A stretch of DNA of 64,000 bases from Haematococcus lacustris (taxonomy: Eukaryota; Chlorophyta; Chlorophyceae; Chlamydomonadales; Haematococcaceae): positions 3,019,716 through 3,083,715 of the forward strand of contig JASKMD010000025.1 in the NCBI GenBank assembly GCA_030144725.1. Reading direction: 5' to 3'. The position numbers and the translations under genes were made by a program. Under the pieces are notes generated by a model. That model did not search any database and was not told where the DNA came from. It worked only from the letters and a program-made list of their open reading frames with translations. Shown here piece after piece: positions 10,591 to 23,000 of this stretch. The first letter of the stretch is position 1, and each line of letters opens with the position of its first letter.

Positions 10591-10916
10591 CAGAGCTCTT
10601 TACTGCGTTTTACTTGATTTGCTTTGACGGCCTGGCTTTCAACGGTGTTTATCTCACTCTTTCCGCGTTTTTCGCTATATCCCGCCTCCACCGCCACCAC
10701 CACTAGGGCGCGACCGAAACATGATTTTCTGAGAAAACGCCGATATGACTGAATATGAAAGAAAATGGAGAAGAGTTGAGACTTAGCGAGCGGAGAGTAG
10801 GCTAGCAGAGACCCCTAGCTATGTATGGATCACTAAGCCACGGCCATATCTGCCAAGGGCGGCCCACAAGGCCGATGATATGTCCATGCTAAAACATGAT
10901 CAAAAATGATATGGTC
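10591..10916. other. Upstream region of the 10590 gene
   Basis: No coding content is recognised. It includes the presumed promoter of the minus-strand gene. GACCGAAACATGATTTTCTGAG at about 10710 and the AT-rich stretch to 10770 have no clear motif. Confidence 0.3.
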
Positions 10917-11123
10917 GCGCCCTAACCACCACCTGCTTTGCCAGAGCCACCGTCCCCGCAGCCTCCTCCCTCACCTCCCCCCTTGCCCCCGGCACCCCCT
11001 TTTCCTCCGGCCCCTCCCCCCTCACCTCCCTCTCCTCCACCCCCTCCATCGCCGCCCTCCCTGCCCCCTCTCCCTCCCCAGCCTCCACTCCCTTCCCCCC
11101 CTTCACCCTTAAGGCCTCCTACG
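10917..11123 (+). pseudogene. Copied piece of the 6.9-kb proline-rich exon (left part)
   Basis: From the CCACCACC and GCCAGAGCCACCGTCCCCGC words on, this stretch is nearly identical to 6930-7135 of paralogue 1 and encodes the same LPEPPSPQPPPSPPPLPPAP run. No signal peptide, intron or membrane segment accompanies it. It continues at 14710-14795 after the inserted retrotransposon, so it is a duplicated fragment that was later split. Confidence 0.85.
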
Positions 11124-14100
11124 GGTAAGCTCAGGGCGGTGGGGGCTCAGGGCGTGGGAGAGGGCCGGGGCTATGGACTCGCCCCCCGGGAGCTCAGGTT
11201 AGCGGTTAGAATGGCCTTAAGCATGACACCACCTCAGTCAAGTTCACAGCTATTAGGAGGCTGGTGGCCGAGCATGATGTCATCGCTCTGTGCGAGACAC
11301 GCAGCAATAGGATAGCGGAGTTCATGCAGCATGCGCCCACCCATAGTGCCTTTCACACTACTGTTTCACGTCAGGGGGTGCCGGGTCAGGGGGTGGCCCT
11401 TCTGCTGCGCAAGGAGCTAGCCAGGCACGCCAGGCTATGGCGCACCAGTAGTGCCATGCAGCTGCTTTGGGTCAGGCTGGCAGGGTGTGTGTGTGGGCTT
11501 GAGGGCGATTTGTTGCTGGGTGTGTGCTACATACCCCCCGCTCACAATGTCTCCGAGCACTTCAACCACTTGCTGCTAGAGCTCCAAGAGGCTACATCAC
11601 ACACACCACATGTCCTCCTGATGGGTGACCTGAACTCTCATTTAGGCAAGCTGAGCGAGATAGGTGACCTCCATGGCTGGGCCATGCGGCAGCCATCAGT
11701 CTAACTTAGCGGGCAGGGAGCTAGTTGACGTGCTATCAGCTACAGGCCTTGTTGCCACCACCGGCAGGGGACATGGGGACATGGGACAGCGCACCTGCAG
11801 AGCTAGCACTCGCACGGAGCACATCATCATGAGTGAATCGGTTTACTCTTTGAGCCACACATCTTCCTTCCCTGACGCTTGCCATGAGTTTGACCACTCC
11901 CCCATTGCCCTATCATTCAAGGCACCAGCACAAGCCACTACACCCGTCCACACCTGCAATGCTGACTGCCACACTGGCCCACAGTTCCAATGGAAGCCAG
12001 ATCATGCTGCTCGGTATGTGGGTGCCCTCATTGCCTTAGAAGAGGAGGTCATGGCTGTCAAGCAGGCTGTTGAGCAAGGCACACACCCTGACTCCATCAA
12101 CCGCTTTGTGCATGACATCATATCACGGGCTGCGGGCAGTGCGGGGATGCTCAGGCCAAGGCTCTGCCCATTGGCGCGTGTTGACAAGCACACCACAGTT
12201 AAGCCTGCCTGGTTTGACCGGTCATGCAAGGAGGCTAAAGCCGCACTCTGGCAGGCTCTGCGTAGCGGGGAGGCCTTGCACCTTTACAGGGCTAGAAAGC
12301 AGGCCTATAGGAGGCTGGTTGCTAGAGCTAAGTCTGCGTGGTCCAAGCACAGAGCTGCCAAGCTTCTAGACATGCTCAAGCACAACCCTGGGGATGCACT
12401 CAAGATGCTCCGTGTCAAGCACGCACGCCAACAGTCCATGGTTCCCATTGACAAGTGGCATCAGCATCTGCAGGCCTATTTCACAACCACCACTACGACA
12501 CACGAAGCACCCGATGTGATCCCTGAGCCAGCCAGGACCAGGCAAGCTGTGCCTGCCCATTTGCAAGCCGTCCCTCTTGGGAGAGGCAGACTTCACTCTG
12601 TCCCTGCCCCTGTCACAACACATCCGCCTGCCTATGAGCTGCCCCATCTTGACAACACCACATCCATTGTTCAAGCACAACTACGTGAGCTCAACAATGA
12701 CACAGCACCTGGCCTGGATGGGCTCCCAGCCCCCTTTATCAAGCACGCTCGCATAGTTGAGGAGGGTGTTACCACTTTCTTGTTGCTCCCTCTGCTTGCC
12801 ACATGGTTTCACAGCATGATGCGCACTGGGAGGCTTGGAAGGTAGCTAGAATCAGCCCCCTCTTCAAGGACACAGACCCCACAGACCCCAACAAGTACAG
12901 AATGCTTGCTGTGAGTAGTGTGTTGTACCGCCTGTATGCTAACGTCTTGCGGCACGTGCTGACTGCCTGGTGCATGGCACACAAAGTGCTGTCAGCTGAG
13001 CAGTTTGGGTTCATCCCGGGACGCAGCACCATGCAACCCATGTTCATTCTGCGCCATCTTGTCCATGCTCAAAAGGCTAGCGCAGATGCCAAGCACCGCA
13101 AGCTTTTCACTGCCTTCATTGACTTCAAACAGGCCTATGACCACATACCTCGACAACAATTGTGGGAACACTTGCGGGTTGGGGTCAAGCTGCCACAGCC
13201 CTTGCTTGCCTGCCTGGAGGGTCTGTATAGGGATGATAGCTATGTGCTGATAGATGGCCCCCACCGCACCCCCCCAGTGACTCCGGACCAAGGTGTCAAG
13301 CAAGGCTGCCCCATCAGCCCACTCTTGTTTGCTCTCTATGTTCACGACATTAGTAAGGAGTTCCTGGGTCCTGTTGATGCTGTGAGAGTGCAAGGCACAC
13401 CTGTCACCCATTTCATGTATGCTGATGACCTGACCCTGGTGAGCACCTTGTCCCACGGGCTGCAGCGGCTGGTCTGCCAGCTGCAAGGCTTTGCAGACAG
13501 GAAACAACTTACAGTCAATGTGGGCAAGTCAAAGGTGATGGTCTTCAATGGCAACTCACAGACTGCAGCACCTAGCATTGGGTACAAGCATGAGATCCTG
13601 CCTGTGGTGAGAGAGTTCAAGTACTTAGGCATGCACTTCAACCCCAGCGCCACCCCTGCTTTTGCTGCCACTCATATGAGGGCTGGCATGTTCCTCGCCA
13701 TGCGCCAGGCGTGCAAGCGTGCCAGAGAGTATGGGGTCCTGCATGATCCATATGCCCTGTGTCACCTCATTAGAGCGTTCGTGCTCCCATTGGGGCTGTA
13801 TGGCAGCCAGGTATGGGGCACTGCTTTCCTTGGGCATGGTGTGCAACTCTCCAACCCAGTGCAAACACGCATGCTCAGCTTTCTCAGGTTTGCTGCCAGG
13901 GTACGTAGCTCAGTGTCAGGCCTGCTGGTGCTGCATGAGTTGGGGCAGCTGCCCCTCCAACTTTACTGGCTAAGGGCTGCATGCAAGTTCTGGAACACTG
14001 CCAAACTTTCCCACAGTGACCTGCTGATGAGGGTCATCAAGGCAGATGTGGAGTTAGGCAGGAGCTGTCAGGCTAGTTAAAGTGCTCAGTTCCAGCTTGC

Positions 14101-14722
14101 CGCCAGAGAGCTGATGGGGGGTGAGTTCACCTTGAGCCCGGACATGGTCCTAGGCACCAAGGCTATGGAAGTCAAGTGGCTCGAGAGGTGGGGGAGGCGT
14201 TGGGTTGGGTTTGAGGGAGACCCTAGACTGCCTGAGACGGTGCATCGGGAGAGATGTTCGTATGCTGCATGGTTTAAGCATGGGGACGGCATTGGCATCA
14301 ATCACATGGCACCACACCTGCTGAACAGACAGCTCTCTACAGAAGTTCGCACGAGTCTGACTAGGTTCAGGTTAGGCAACAGCGGTCTGGGGGTGGAGAA
14401 GGCTCGGTTTGAGGGGGTAACTTTCATTGATCGCACATGCACCAGATGCACAGAGGGGGTAGTGGATGACGCCATGCATTTCATCTTTGAGTGCACTGCC
14501 ACGAGTTCCATCAGGCAGCAGGCGGAGTTTGCCATGACTTTACAGAACAACAATGAGAACTTGCATGACTTCATGTTGAGCCCATGTGCACCTTTGTTTG
14601 TGCACCTTGCTATGAAGTGCGTTTCAGAAAGTCCCGAACCCCTTGAGGGGGAGGGCGGCCTAGCAGCCTAACGGCTGACGGCTTAAGCGGTGTAAGCCAC
14701 ATCATCACCAAGGCCTCCCACG
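11111..14722 (+). mobile_element. Non-LTR retrotransposon (LINE) with target-site duplication
   Basis: The element occupies about 11124-14709 and is flanked by AAGGCCTCC(T/C)ACG at 11111-11123 and 14710-14722 (13 bp, one mismatch). The same bases occur once in the undisturbed parent sequence near 7130. The order of coding parts is an APE-type endonuclease, a reverse transcriptase and a C-terminal Cys/His region. The 3' end reads GCGGTGTAAGCCACATCATCACC with no poly(A) tail. A related 3' end occurs near 47150-47185 and another fragment near 50650-50700. Confidence 0.9.
11264..14671 (+). pseudogene. LINE polyprotein: endonuclease and reverse transcriptase, broken
   Basis: Three reading-frame segments make one protein. 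At 11264-11704 lies the APE-type endonuclease, with LLGVCYIPPAHN and LLMGDLNSHLG (catalytic Asp and Asn). It continues in another frame from about 11690 (NLAGRELVDVLSATGL, then the HSPIAL end of the endonuclease) to 12845. The third frame from about 12830 holds the reverse transcriptase: FGFIPGRST, AFIDFKQAYDHIPR (Asp of motif A), QGVKQGCPISPLLFALY (motif B) and the catalytic box FMYADDLTL. A TAA at 14078 interrupts the frame, which resumes to 14671 with a C-terminal CTRC...H..FEC zinc-knuckle-like motif. Two frameshifts and one stop make it inactive as it stands. The clade (I-like, L1-like or an algal group) cannot be settled by eye. Confidence 0.88.
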
Positions 14723-14795
14723 CCTCCCTCCCCTCCACCCTTCCCACCTCAGCCCCCCCCTTCCCCCTCACCTCCTCCCAGCCCTCCCAGGCCGG
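14710..14795 (+). pseudogene. Copied piece of the proline-rich exon (right part)
   Basis: AGGCCTCCCACGCCTCCCTC onward matches 7128-7215 of paralogue 1. Homology ends at about 14795, where the sequence joins the dispersed repeat also seen at 736-822. Confidence 0.85.
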
Positions 14796-15679
14796 TTGTC
14801 CCTCACTAGGGCCTCCATTCGAGCCGGACCACTAGTGACCACTAGTGATCAATTGCGGGACTACTCAAACGGTGTTGTTGGGCTGTGTGGCCTATACATA
14901 ATGCACATGGCGGTCAGTGCAAGTCAGTCTAGCAACTGGTAGTAGCAAGTGATTGTAGCAATTGGTGGGCTGGGCGGGCTGTGGGAGCGCCTATGTTGCG
15001 CTGCGCACAACTCGCCAACCTTGTTGATGCATTTGAGCAGCAGCTGCTCGCACCCAGCATCGAGGTCTGGGGATCATACAATTCAAATTTAAACCAGTCA
15101 AACTAAGCAAGTCATGTTACCTCCATACAACACTACAGGTGTCACTTCTGCACACACCAGCACGTAAGTTTATAGCCTGGAGGTCGTAAAGCAAGGCAGT
15201 AGGCTACACTGCAGATATAAGGCAAACTGGCATGCATAGGGCGGGCACACGTAGTGCATGTCATTCTTATTGATAAGCAGGGATGTCCTCCCAACTTTCA
15301 AAGACAGGTCTTATTGCCTGCATGAGCAATCACAGTTGCAACTGCCTGCCTGCCTGCCTGAGCTCAGCAAAGAGGTCATGGCAAGTGGGTGCCCTGCCGT
15401 CCGATTCATGCTGTAAGCTTATTAAAGACGTAACATAGCAACGAGCTTGGCTCCTGCCATCATCAAGGTCAATGGCGGACAGTGCATGCCCTCCCTCACT
15501 CCCACCCTCTGGAGACAAGGTGCCATGGTGTGATGTGCAACAGCTGGCACCTTTCACATGACCTGTTGAACAGCAGAAATGCAGCGTGACTACAAGTACT
15601 CAGGCATGTGTTTTGGTATGGCGTAGTCAAGCTATGGCCCGCACCACTACGCCGTCAAAACTGCAAGGTGGGTGTGGGG
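14796..15679. other. Dispersed repeat, then the 3' flank of the TmcB-like gene
   Basis: 14797-14875 resembles 736-822 (both contain CACTAGTGACCA and a GCGGGACT...CTCAAA core). The rest should include the 3' UTR of the minus-strand gene that ends at 15680. No gene is recognised; there is a short GCCT run at 15343-15360. Confidence 0.4.
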
Positions 15680-17024
15680 CTACTCCTGGCTTGTGCCCCG
15701 CCCCTGAGCGAACCTAGCAGCAAGTGAGGCAGCACCCCGGAGTGCTCCTGGCTTTGCTCCAGGCTCGCCCCGCAGCCCCTCCCCCATCTGGCTGGTGGCT
15801 GGCCGCCCGCCCAGGTCGGGTGCCCCTGGCAGGCTGCTTAACATGGGGCCACCTAAGGCGGTGGCAGGCCCCACACTGGCGATGGCCTTGACCACCAGGC
15901 CCTCCACTTCCAACTGCAGCCACAAGTGCTGGACAATGCTGGACGACGAACAGCAGCGAGTGAGGTATTACCAGCACTGAACATGCCATGCAGGACCAGC
16001 CCTTGGGTAGTGATGTGTGACATCATTGGTGGGGCAGATGCAGGAGAAAGGTGCTCAGCTCAGCTCACCTCGGGTGGCAGCTGGGCCAGCAGCTCTGCAA
16101 TCCTTCTCGATTCGCTGCTGGTCTCTCGTAGGAAGGGACGCAACATGAAGATGTAGAAGGCGCCCGCTAACAGCACCGACAATACAAACTGCATGCACAG
16201 TGCATGCATCAACAGTGAGGGATATATGAGGGCTTCGGCTGCAGTGGGTGGGTGGGTGGGTGGGTGCGCACCAACTGGCACCATTATCACCCTCCCCATC
16301 AACACTGTCGTGCTCGGCTGAGTGTGGACCTTCTGTGCCGCTCAATTCCGGCCCCAGCAAACTCGTTGTCGCCCTGGCTACCAGTTGAAAGACCCTATCA
16401 GGTCAAGCACATTGACAAAGTCGTTGTTGCCCTGCATACCACCATACCCTATTATGTCCAGTATGACTGCTCACTGACTGGCAGCTGGCTTACACGTACC
16501 TGGACCACATGGAGCATGGTGGTGTTTTCGTACATCCCTTTCACCATGGCTAAGAAAGCGGCATTCAGGGCCACCATGCCGCCTTCAAGGTCGGCTTCAT
16601 TGACAGTGTACTGCGGGGTGATGGGCACATGTACATGTGATGGATCTCTACACCTGGCACATCGTGTCATGCCAAACTGGCTAGCAGCCCATTCCGGGTC
16701 AGAGGGCAACAGTGCAGGGGGTAGGCATTCGCAGACAATTGTGGACGAAGAGGATCACGTAGCTAGGCGACAAGTATGTGTGCCTGCATGTTGCGCAATG
16801 CATGAATGCACATGCAACAGGGGGCTGTACAACTTGCCATGAATGCGAAATTGGGGTCACTGGGGGTGATGTTAGCAGCTGGTGTAGCCAGCAAGGCGTC
16901 CATTGCGTCAAAGTAATGCTGGACCAAGGTGGCAAGCCCGTTGGTGGTCATCTGGAGGCAGAGGACCAGGCAGGCAGGAGCAGGCAGGAGGACAGGCTGG
17001 ATGTTGCAACCAGGCACAATGTGG

Positions 17025-17073
<49 letters not shown>

Positions 17074-20000
17074 TGCTGTAGAACGGAACTTTGCAGCTGT
17101 AAAACGGAACTGTGCTCAGGACACCCTTGTGATCGTGATAGATTCTTGGGCTGTCAAGTGCTGGGACCTAGGCAGTGCTCCCGCAGCAAGCTTGTGTGCC
17201 TGCCAAGCATTAGAGCAGGCCAAGGACCTCTTGCGGTTGGTCAAAGCAGCAAGCAAGCAATAACGGTGAGCAGCAAGACTGACTTGGTAGTAGGGATGCT
17301 CGGGTGGTAGACAGGTGTCAGCAAGAATGGCCATGCAGACAGGCCCCTGGCCGTACAAGATGGCAGCGCCTTCACTGCCAGGAGTGGCCACCCCAGCCAC
17401 TGCCAGGTTGAAGTGTGGGCTCTCAGCCAGCTGTGTCGGGGTCAGGGCCTGCACATGAGGCACACGCAGCCGCAGTCAGAACCGCAGCTGCCCCTCCACC
17501 ACCACCTAGTGAGGAAGCAGCTGCCCCACCCATACACCTACACTGACCCCTGTGACAGGCCTATAGCCTGGAGTTGGCATGACTGACACGCACTGATGCG
17601 AGCTGATGGCAGCTGAGCCTCAGTCAGCTGAAGCATTGACAGCACCAGCTGGTGCACAGCTCCTAATGCTGTCATCCTCCCCTGCTGCTTGTATAAGCAA
17701 TGTGGCAACAAGCCTCACCTTGTTGCCATTCACCATCACCTCCCACTCCTCCTTCAACAGCATCACCTCCGTGGCCAAGGACTGCCACAACACCTGCACA
17801 GGCGTGTGGGGCGCTGGCTTGGCATTCGAGGTGGTCCCCCAAAACCTGCATGACTGTGTTTGTAGTGCGGATGAGGCTGCTGCTGCTCCAAGGTAAGGAG
17901 TTGTGGTGAAAAGGTGGAGCAGGTTGGGGTACCCAACAAGTAAAACAAGACTACAGGCTTAGGACCGACACTATAGCACTGGGCTTGCATGGGCTCACTC
18001 CCTTGGATCATCACACCTGGCGTTGGGCGGGGGAGCTAGATGGCGCTTGAAACACGTATTGCACGCAGCTCAGATGGCAGCGGTGGAAGCGGATCATGGC
18101 AATGTCCACCTGCATGGGGGCGTGGCAGCTGTGCTGTAAGGCGGTGCAGTGAGGTGGTGAGGAGGTGGTGAGGGGGGTCTGCTGCTGTGTCCCCGACGCC
18201 CAATGCAGGCCCGGTGACCCAGAGCATGGCATGCCCGTATGGACGCCTCTAAGTTATCAGGTTAGTGTGGGCCACAGCAACAATTGCAGGCCGTTGACAT
18301 GGAGTGGCTGGGCGAGGCCGTCGGTGCTGGCCGGAGTGCCCTTTGGTCGGAGTGCCTTTGCCCTTTGGTCGGAGTGCCCTTTGCCCTTTGGTCGGAGTGG
18401 TGTGCAGGACCAGGGGGACAGACCAGCTGCGGGGCATGGTGGTGCTCGTGGATGAGCACCGCACCACCCGGGTCAGCTCAGCAGTGAATGGCCAGCAGCC
18501 ATGTGAGAGGCAGCTGAACAAGCGCAGGGCCACAAGGCCTGCAGGCTGGAAGGCCCCCAGCAGGGCAGGTGGAACCACGCCTGCTGTGCCCAGCCTGGAG
18601 CCAGCAGCGTGACCAGCCAGTGCGGGGTATGATGTGGTGCCCAGTAGTGGCCCCCCGCAAGCCCCCCCAGGCCCCACGCAGCAGCCAGGCAGCCACACAG
18701 CCAGCAGCCTCAGAGCCAGGGCCCAGCACTCCCCTGCCAGCCAAGCGCAACAAGCGCACCAAGGCTGAGCCAGAAGCAGCTGAGCTCACCCAGCCCACCA
18801 AGGGCAAAGGCAAGGCCCAGGGCAAGGCTGTCAAAGCCAAGCCAGCGCCACAGCCAGGCAGGTGGCTGGACAGGGACTGCAATGCAGCGCATTGGGGAGA
18901 GCAGGTGGCGGCCACTGGAGCTGTGCTACTGGCCAGACCAGGGAGCTCTGCCAGCCAAGGGCAAGGAATACCCTGACCTGGGCTACAAGCGAGTGCGAGA
19001 TAAGCCACCCAAGGCCCAGCAGCAGCAGCAGCAGCCTGCTGTGGCACAGTAGTGTGTGCCCCCCCCCCCACTTGAAGCTGTCATCAGCTTACGCTTAGTG
19101 CATGTTTTGTCATGCCAAATCTATATGCATAGCCCTGTCACAGGGGTCAGGCAATGCTGTAGGTGGTAGGCGACCGTGACCATGTGTATGCCATGTATAG
19201 GCCATGTGTATGCCATGCGATGGGAACTCCACACAGACAAAACACCGTTTTGTAGTGGTTCACACTTAGTGTGTTCGACTGCAATGAAGGCTCAAGGTTG
19301 AGGGCCAAGGTGCTGTAAGGCGGGCGTGACTGAGAGGTAGCGTGAGGCTGAGAGGTGCAGTGAGGTGGTGTTCATACCATGCGCTGCCAGCAGAGCTGCA
19401 AGGCATGAGGCCATGTCTTCATGACCAGCCCCATGTCATGCATGGAGGCGTCATGAGATGTCCTGTCTAGGGGTCTAGGGGTGCATGAAGCAAAGGATGA
19501 CAACTACAACCAGAAAAATAACTACGGTACAATGACAGCTGCTCGACATAAGGTCCTTGGCACGCAATGTGGCATGCCTAGCAAAACTATTCATGGACAT
19601 CAAAGAGATTACATGGGCAAGCCTGTACAAGGACTCCCCTTAGACGGCACTGCTTGACAGCATGCAGCATGAAGTACAAGCCAAGGGCTGTGGGTAGACT
19701 CACCACGTTGAGCAGGGAGATGGGCGTGCTCATGGAGGTCAGTGAGTCATAGCGCACAGCATTGAGAGCCACCACCAGGACGCCCCACAACACGTAGGGC
19801 CAGACAAGCCATAGGGCAGCATTGTAGGAGCGCTGAAGGGAGCGGCGGGTGCTCGGGTGGACCTGGGAGTCAGGGGCAGGGTCATGGGCAGCAGTGGGGG
19901 CATTGGCCAGGGTCAGGGGCAACAGTGGGGGCATTGGCTAGGGTCAGGGGCAACAGTGGGGGCATTGGCTAGGGTCAGGGGCAACAGGGCAGGGGCAGCA

Positions 20001-23000
20001 GGTGGGCTCTAGATGCATGCCGGGGCAGCGGAGGGGGCAATTTTCTGGCATGCCCGGTAGCTTGTGCATGATGTTGGAGGGTGCAGCTGGGATGGGCAGT
20101 TGGCAGGGGAGACCTGTTGCTACCCCTGCCCCTGTCCCTGAGCCTGACGCTCGCATTGCTGGCCCCAGCCACCTGGCCACCGCTCACCTTTGACGCTCCA
20201 CTTGGCCCCATCAGAAAGCTCGACGTGGTCTTAAACATGCTGCGCCAACGAGAGGAGCCCCAGGCCTGCCTGCCTTTACTCCATGACCAAGCGCCAGGCT
20301 CCTTTCCCCTGCCCCTCCCATCCACCTGCGCTGCGCCTACACGCAGCCTCATAGACCCCTGTCCCACGTCCCCAAGCCCAGTCCTGGGGCTTCCTAGGGG
20401 CTGCAGCCCTGTCAGAGGGTCGGGTAAGCCTTTGCGCACAGCGGACACAGCCGTGGCGGTAGTGCTGCGCCCCTGACCAGCCGCCTGGGCCACTGCAGCA
20501 GCTGACAGGCCGGCGTCAGCCACGTCAGGGGCGGCTGGGTCCAGGGTGGCCTCTGCATGCACATGGCCAGCTCAGCAGCAGCTGGGGAGGGGAGGCCAGG
20601 AGGTCTTGCTCATCATCATCATCATCATCACATGGCATGTGTCCCGAGTTGTCACCTGATTCAGGCAGGCTCAGGGGAGGCCATGCGGTTATCATCATAA
20701 ACATCATTACAAGGCACGGCACAGCACGTGTCTTAATGTGACAATGTGTTATAGGCTCGCTTCTAGGCACAACCCCATCAAGCTTATGGCACATGGCTAG
20801 CAGGCATGAAGATGGCTGCGGGTGAGATATGTGGCAAGAGAGCTAACAACAAATGTGCATTGATAAAAAGGCTACAGGGTAGCGGGAAGGCCAACAACAG
20901 TTTATGGGGTACCAGAGGGCATGGTAGTTGCATGCACCTGTGCGTATGCTGCAACCCTGTTATGGTTGTAGGTAACATGAGCAGCACAATGACAAACAAA
21001 CATGGAAACGATGCTCTGTACTCTGCAAGCCAGCAGTTGTATGGTGACAATTATTGCATCACCAACCAACACAATCCCCCAATGGCGCTTCAGCTGTGGC
21101 ACCTGTGCGTCTTTGTAACCCACCAATGGCATCGTCATCGTCATCATCCTCATCATTCAACACCACTGGCTTGACAACCAAACTGCGCACCAGCCCCTGC
21201 AGTTGCAAACCATTCGACTTGCTAGAAAACAGCGTGCAACTCACAAAGTGCAAGGTGCAAGCACGCTACCACACTCAACTATTGGGGTCAAACACATTGA
21301 CGTGACACTGGCACATGCCACCTCATGATGACACTGGCTTAATGCACGAGGTAGCTCTAGCATGTGGCATCACATAGGTATGGAGGCAGGGGTGCAGAAG
21401 AGAGTCGACAGCTGCCATGGTAGCTATGGGAGCTGTGGGTCACCACAGCGCGGGAAACTGACCAGTGGTACTGAGAGAAAGATGTTGTACATGGCATAGC
21501 GCTGGTTATCCACTTGCTGAGCCATGCGCCACATGTATATGACAGACGCCTGCAGCACATATGGGTGGCAGTCACATTGCGTCAGTCATGTCACTCTATT
21601 GCGACAGGCTTTCGTCATCATTGCGCAACACTAACAGACAGCAGCTACAAGACGCCTGCAGCATGGTCAGCATTTTGCTCGCCGCAGTCAGCTCCAGCAG
21701 AGCCCTTGCTCTTCCCCCAGGCATCCCTGCCAGTCGACAGTCCCAATCATCATCATCACCGACAGCATCAACATCAGGCACTGACCCAGCCGCCCAGCTG
21801 CTGTGCCCCTACAGACTGCCCCGCATTGGCAAGGGCCTAGCTGAGCAGCGTGAGTTTGTGTTCAACCCAGACACTCAGATTGGGGTGGGCATTGACCCCG
21901 GCGTCACCCAGGCAGTCAGCGCAGCCTCAGGGGTGTGGGACCCGATGACAGGCCAGCTGCAGGCAGACCAGCTGCGCCGGTGGAAGCTGACCAAGGGCGA
22001 GGTCAAGCATGGCAGTGGCCTGAACAATGCCCGCCGTGACACTGAGCGGTGGCTAGCACCAATCAAGCCCCACCTCCAGCACCTGGCAGCAGCCAGCTCA
22101 GCCGGCACGTCCCTGGAGGCCAACCTGAAGCACATCACCGTCACCCTGGCCACTTGGGACGCGGTGTGGGAGGTGTACCTGGACCCCAAGTGGGCAGAGC
22201 AGCGGCTGAGGCTGTACGGAGCTCAGGACCGGACACTGGAGCAGTTCTTCAAGAAGGTGAGGGTGGGTGGGTGGGTGGGTGGGAGGGTTATGTATTGAGA
22301 TGTGGTGGGTTGGGCATGAAGTGAAAGAGTAGTTGACTGTGTCATGCCTAACCTGGTGCAACCATGTCAGCCACCAAGTGTGTGCCTTGTGTGCATGGCT
22401 GCAGTTGGAGGAGGGCATGGCGGAGGTGTCCATGGAGCGCCATGGGCATGCCAAGCAGCTGGTGGTCTTCTTTGGCGCAACTAGCATTGGCACCAGGGGA
22501 GGTTGGGGTGCTGATGCGGTGTTGCGGGCCTGCTGCAAGGTGGTGTGCAGGACCAGGGGGACAGACCAGCGGCGGGGTAGGGTGGTGCTCGTGGATGAGC
22601 ACCGCACCACCCGGGTCAGCTCAGCAGTGAATGGCCAGCAGCCATGTGAGAGGCAGCTGAACAAGCGCAGGGCCACCAGGCCTGCAGGCTGGAAGCCCCC
22701 AGCAGGGCAGGTGGAACCACGCCTGCTGCGCCCAGCCTGGAGCCAGCAGCGTGACCAGCCAGTGCGGGGTATGATGTGGTGCCCAGTAGTGGCCCCCCGC
22801 AAGCCCCCCCAGGCCCCACGCAGCAGCCAGGCAGCCACACCGACAGCAGCCTCTGAGCCAGGGCCCAGCACTCCCCTGCCAGCCAAGCGCAGTAAGCGCA
22901 CCAAGGCTGAGCCAGAAGCAGCTGAGCCCACCCAGCCCACCAAGGGCAAAGGCAAGGCCCAGGGCAAGGCTGCCAAAGCCAAGCCAGCACCACAGCCAGG

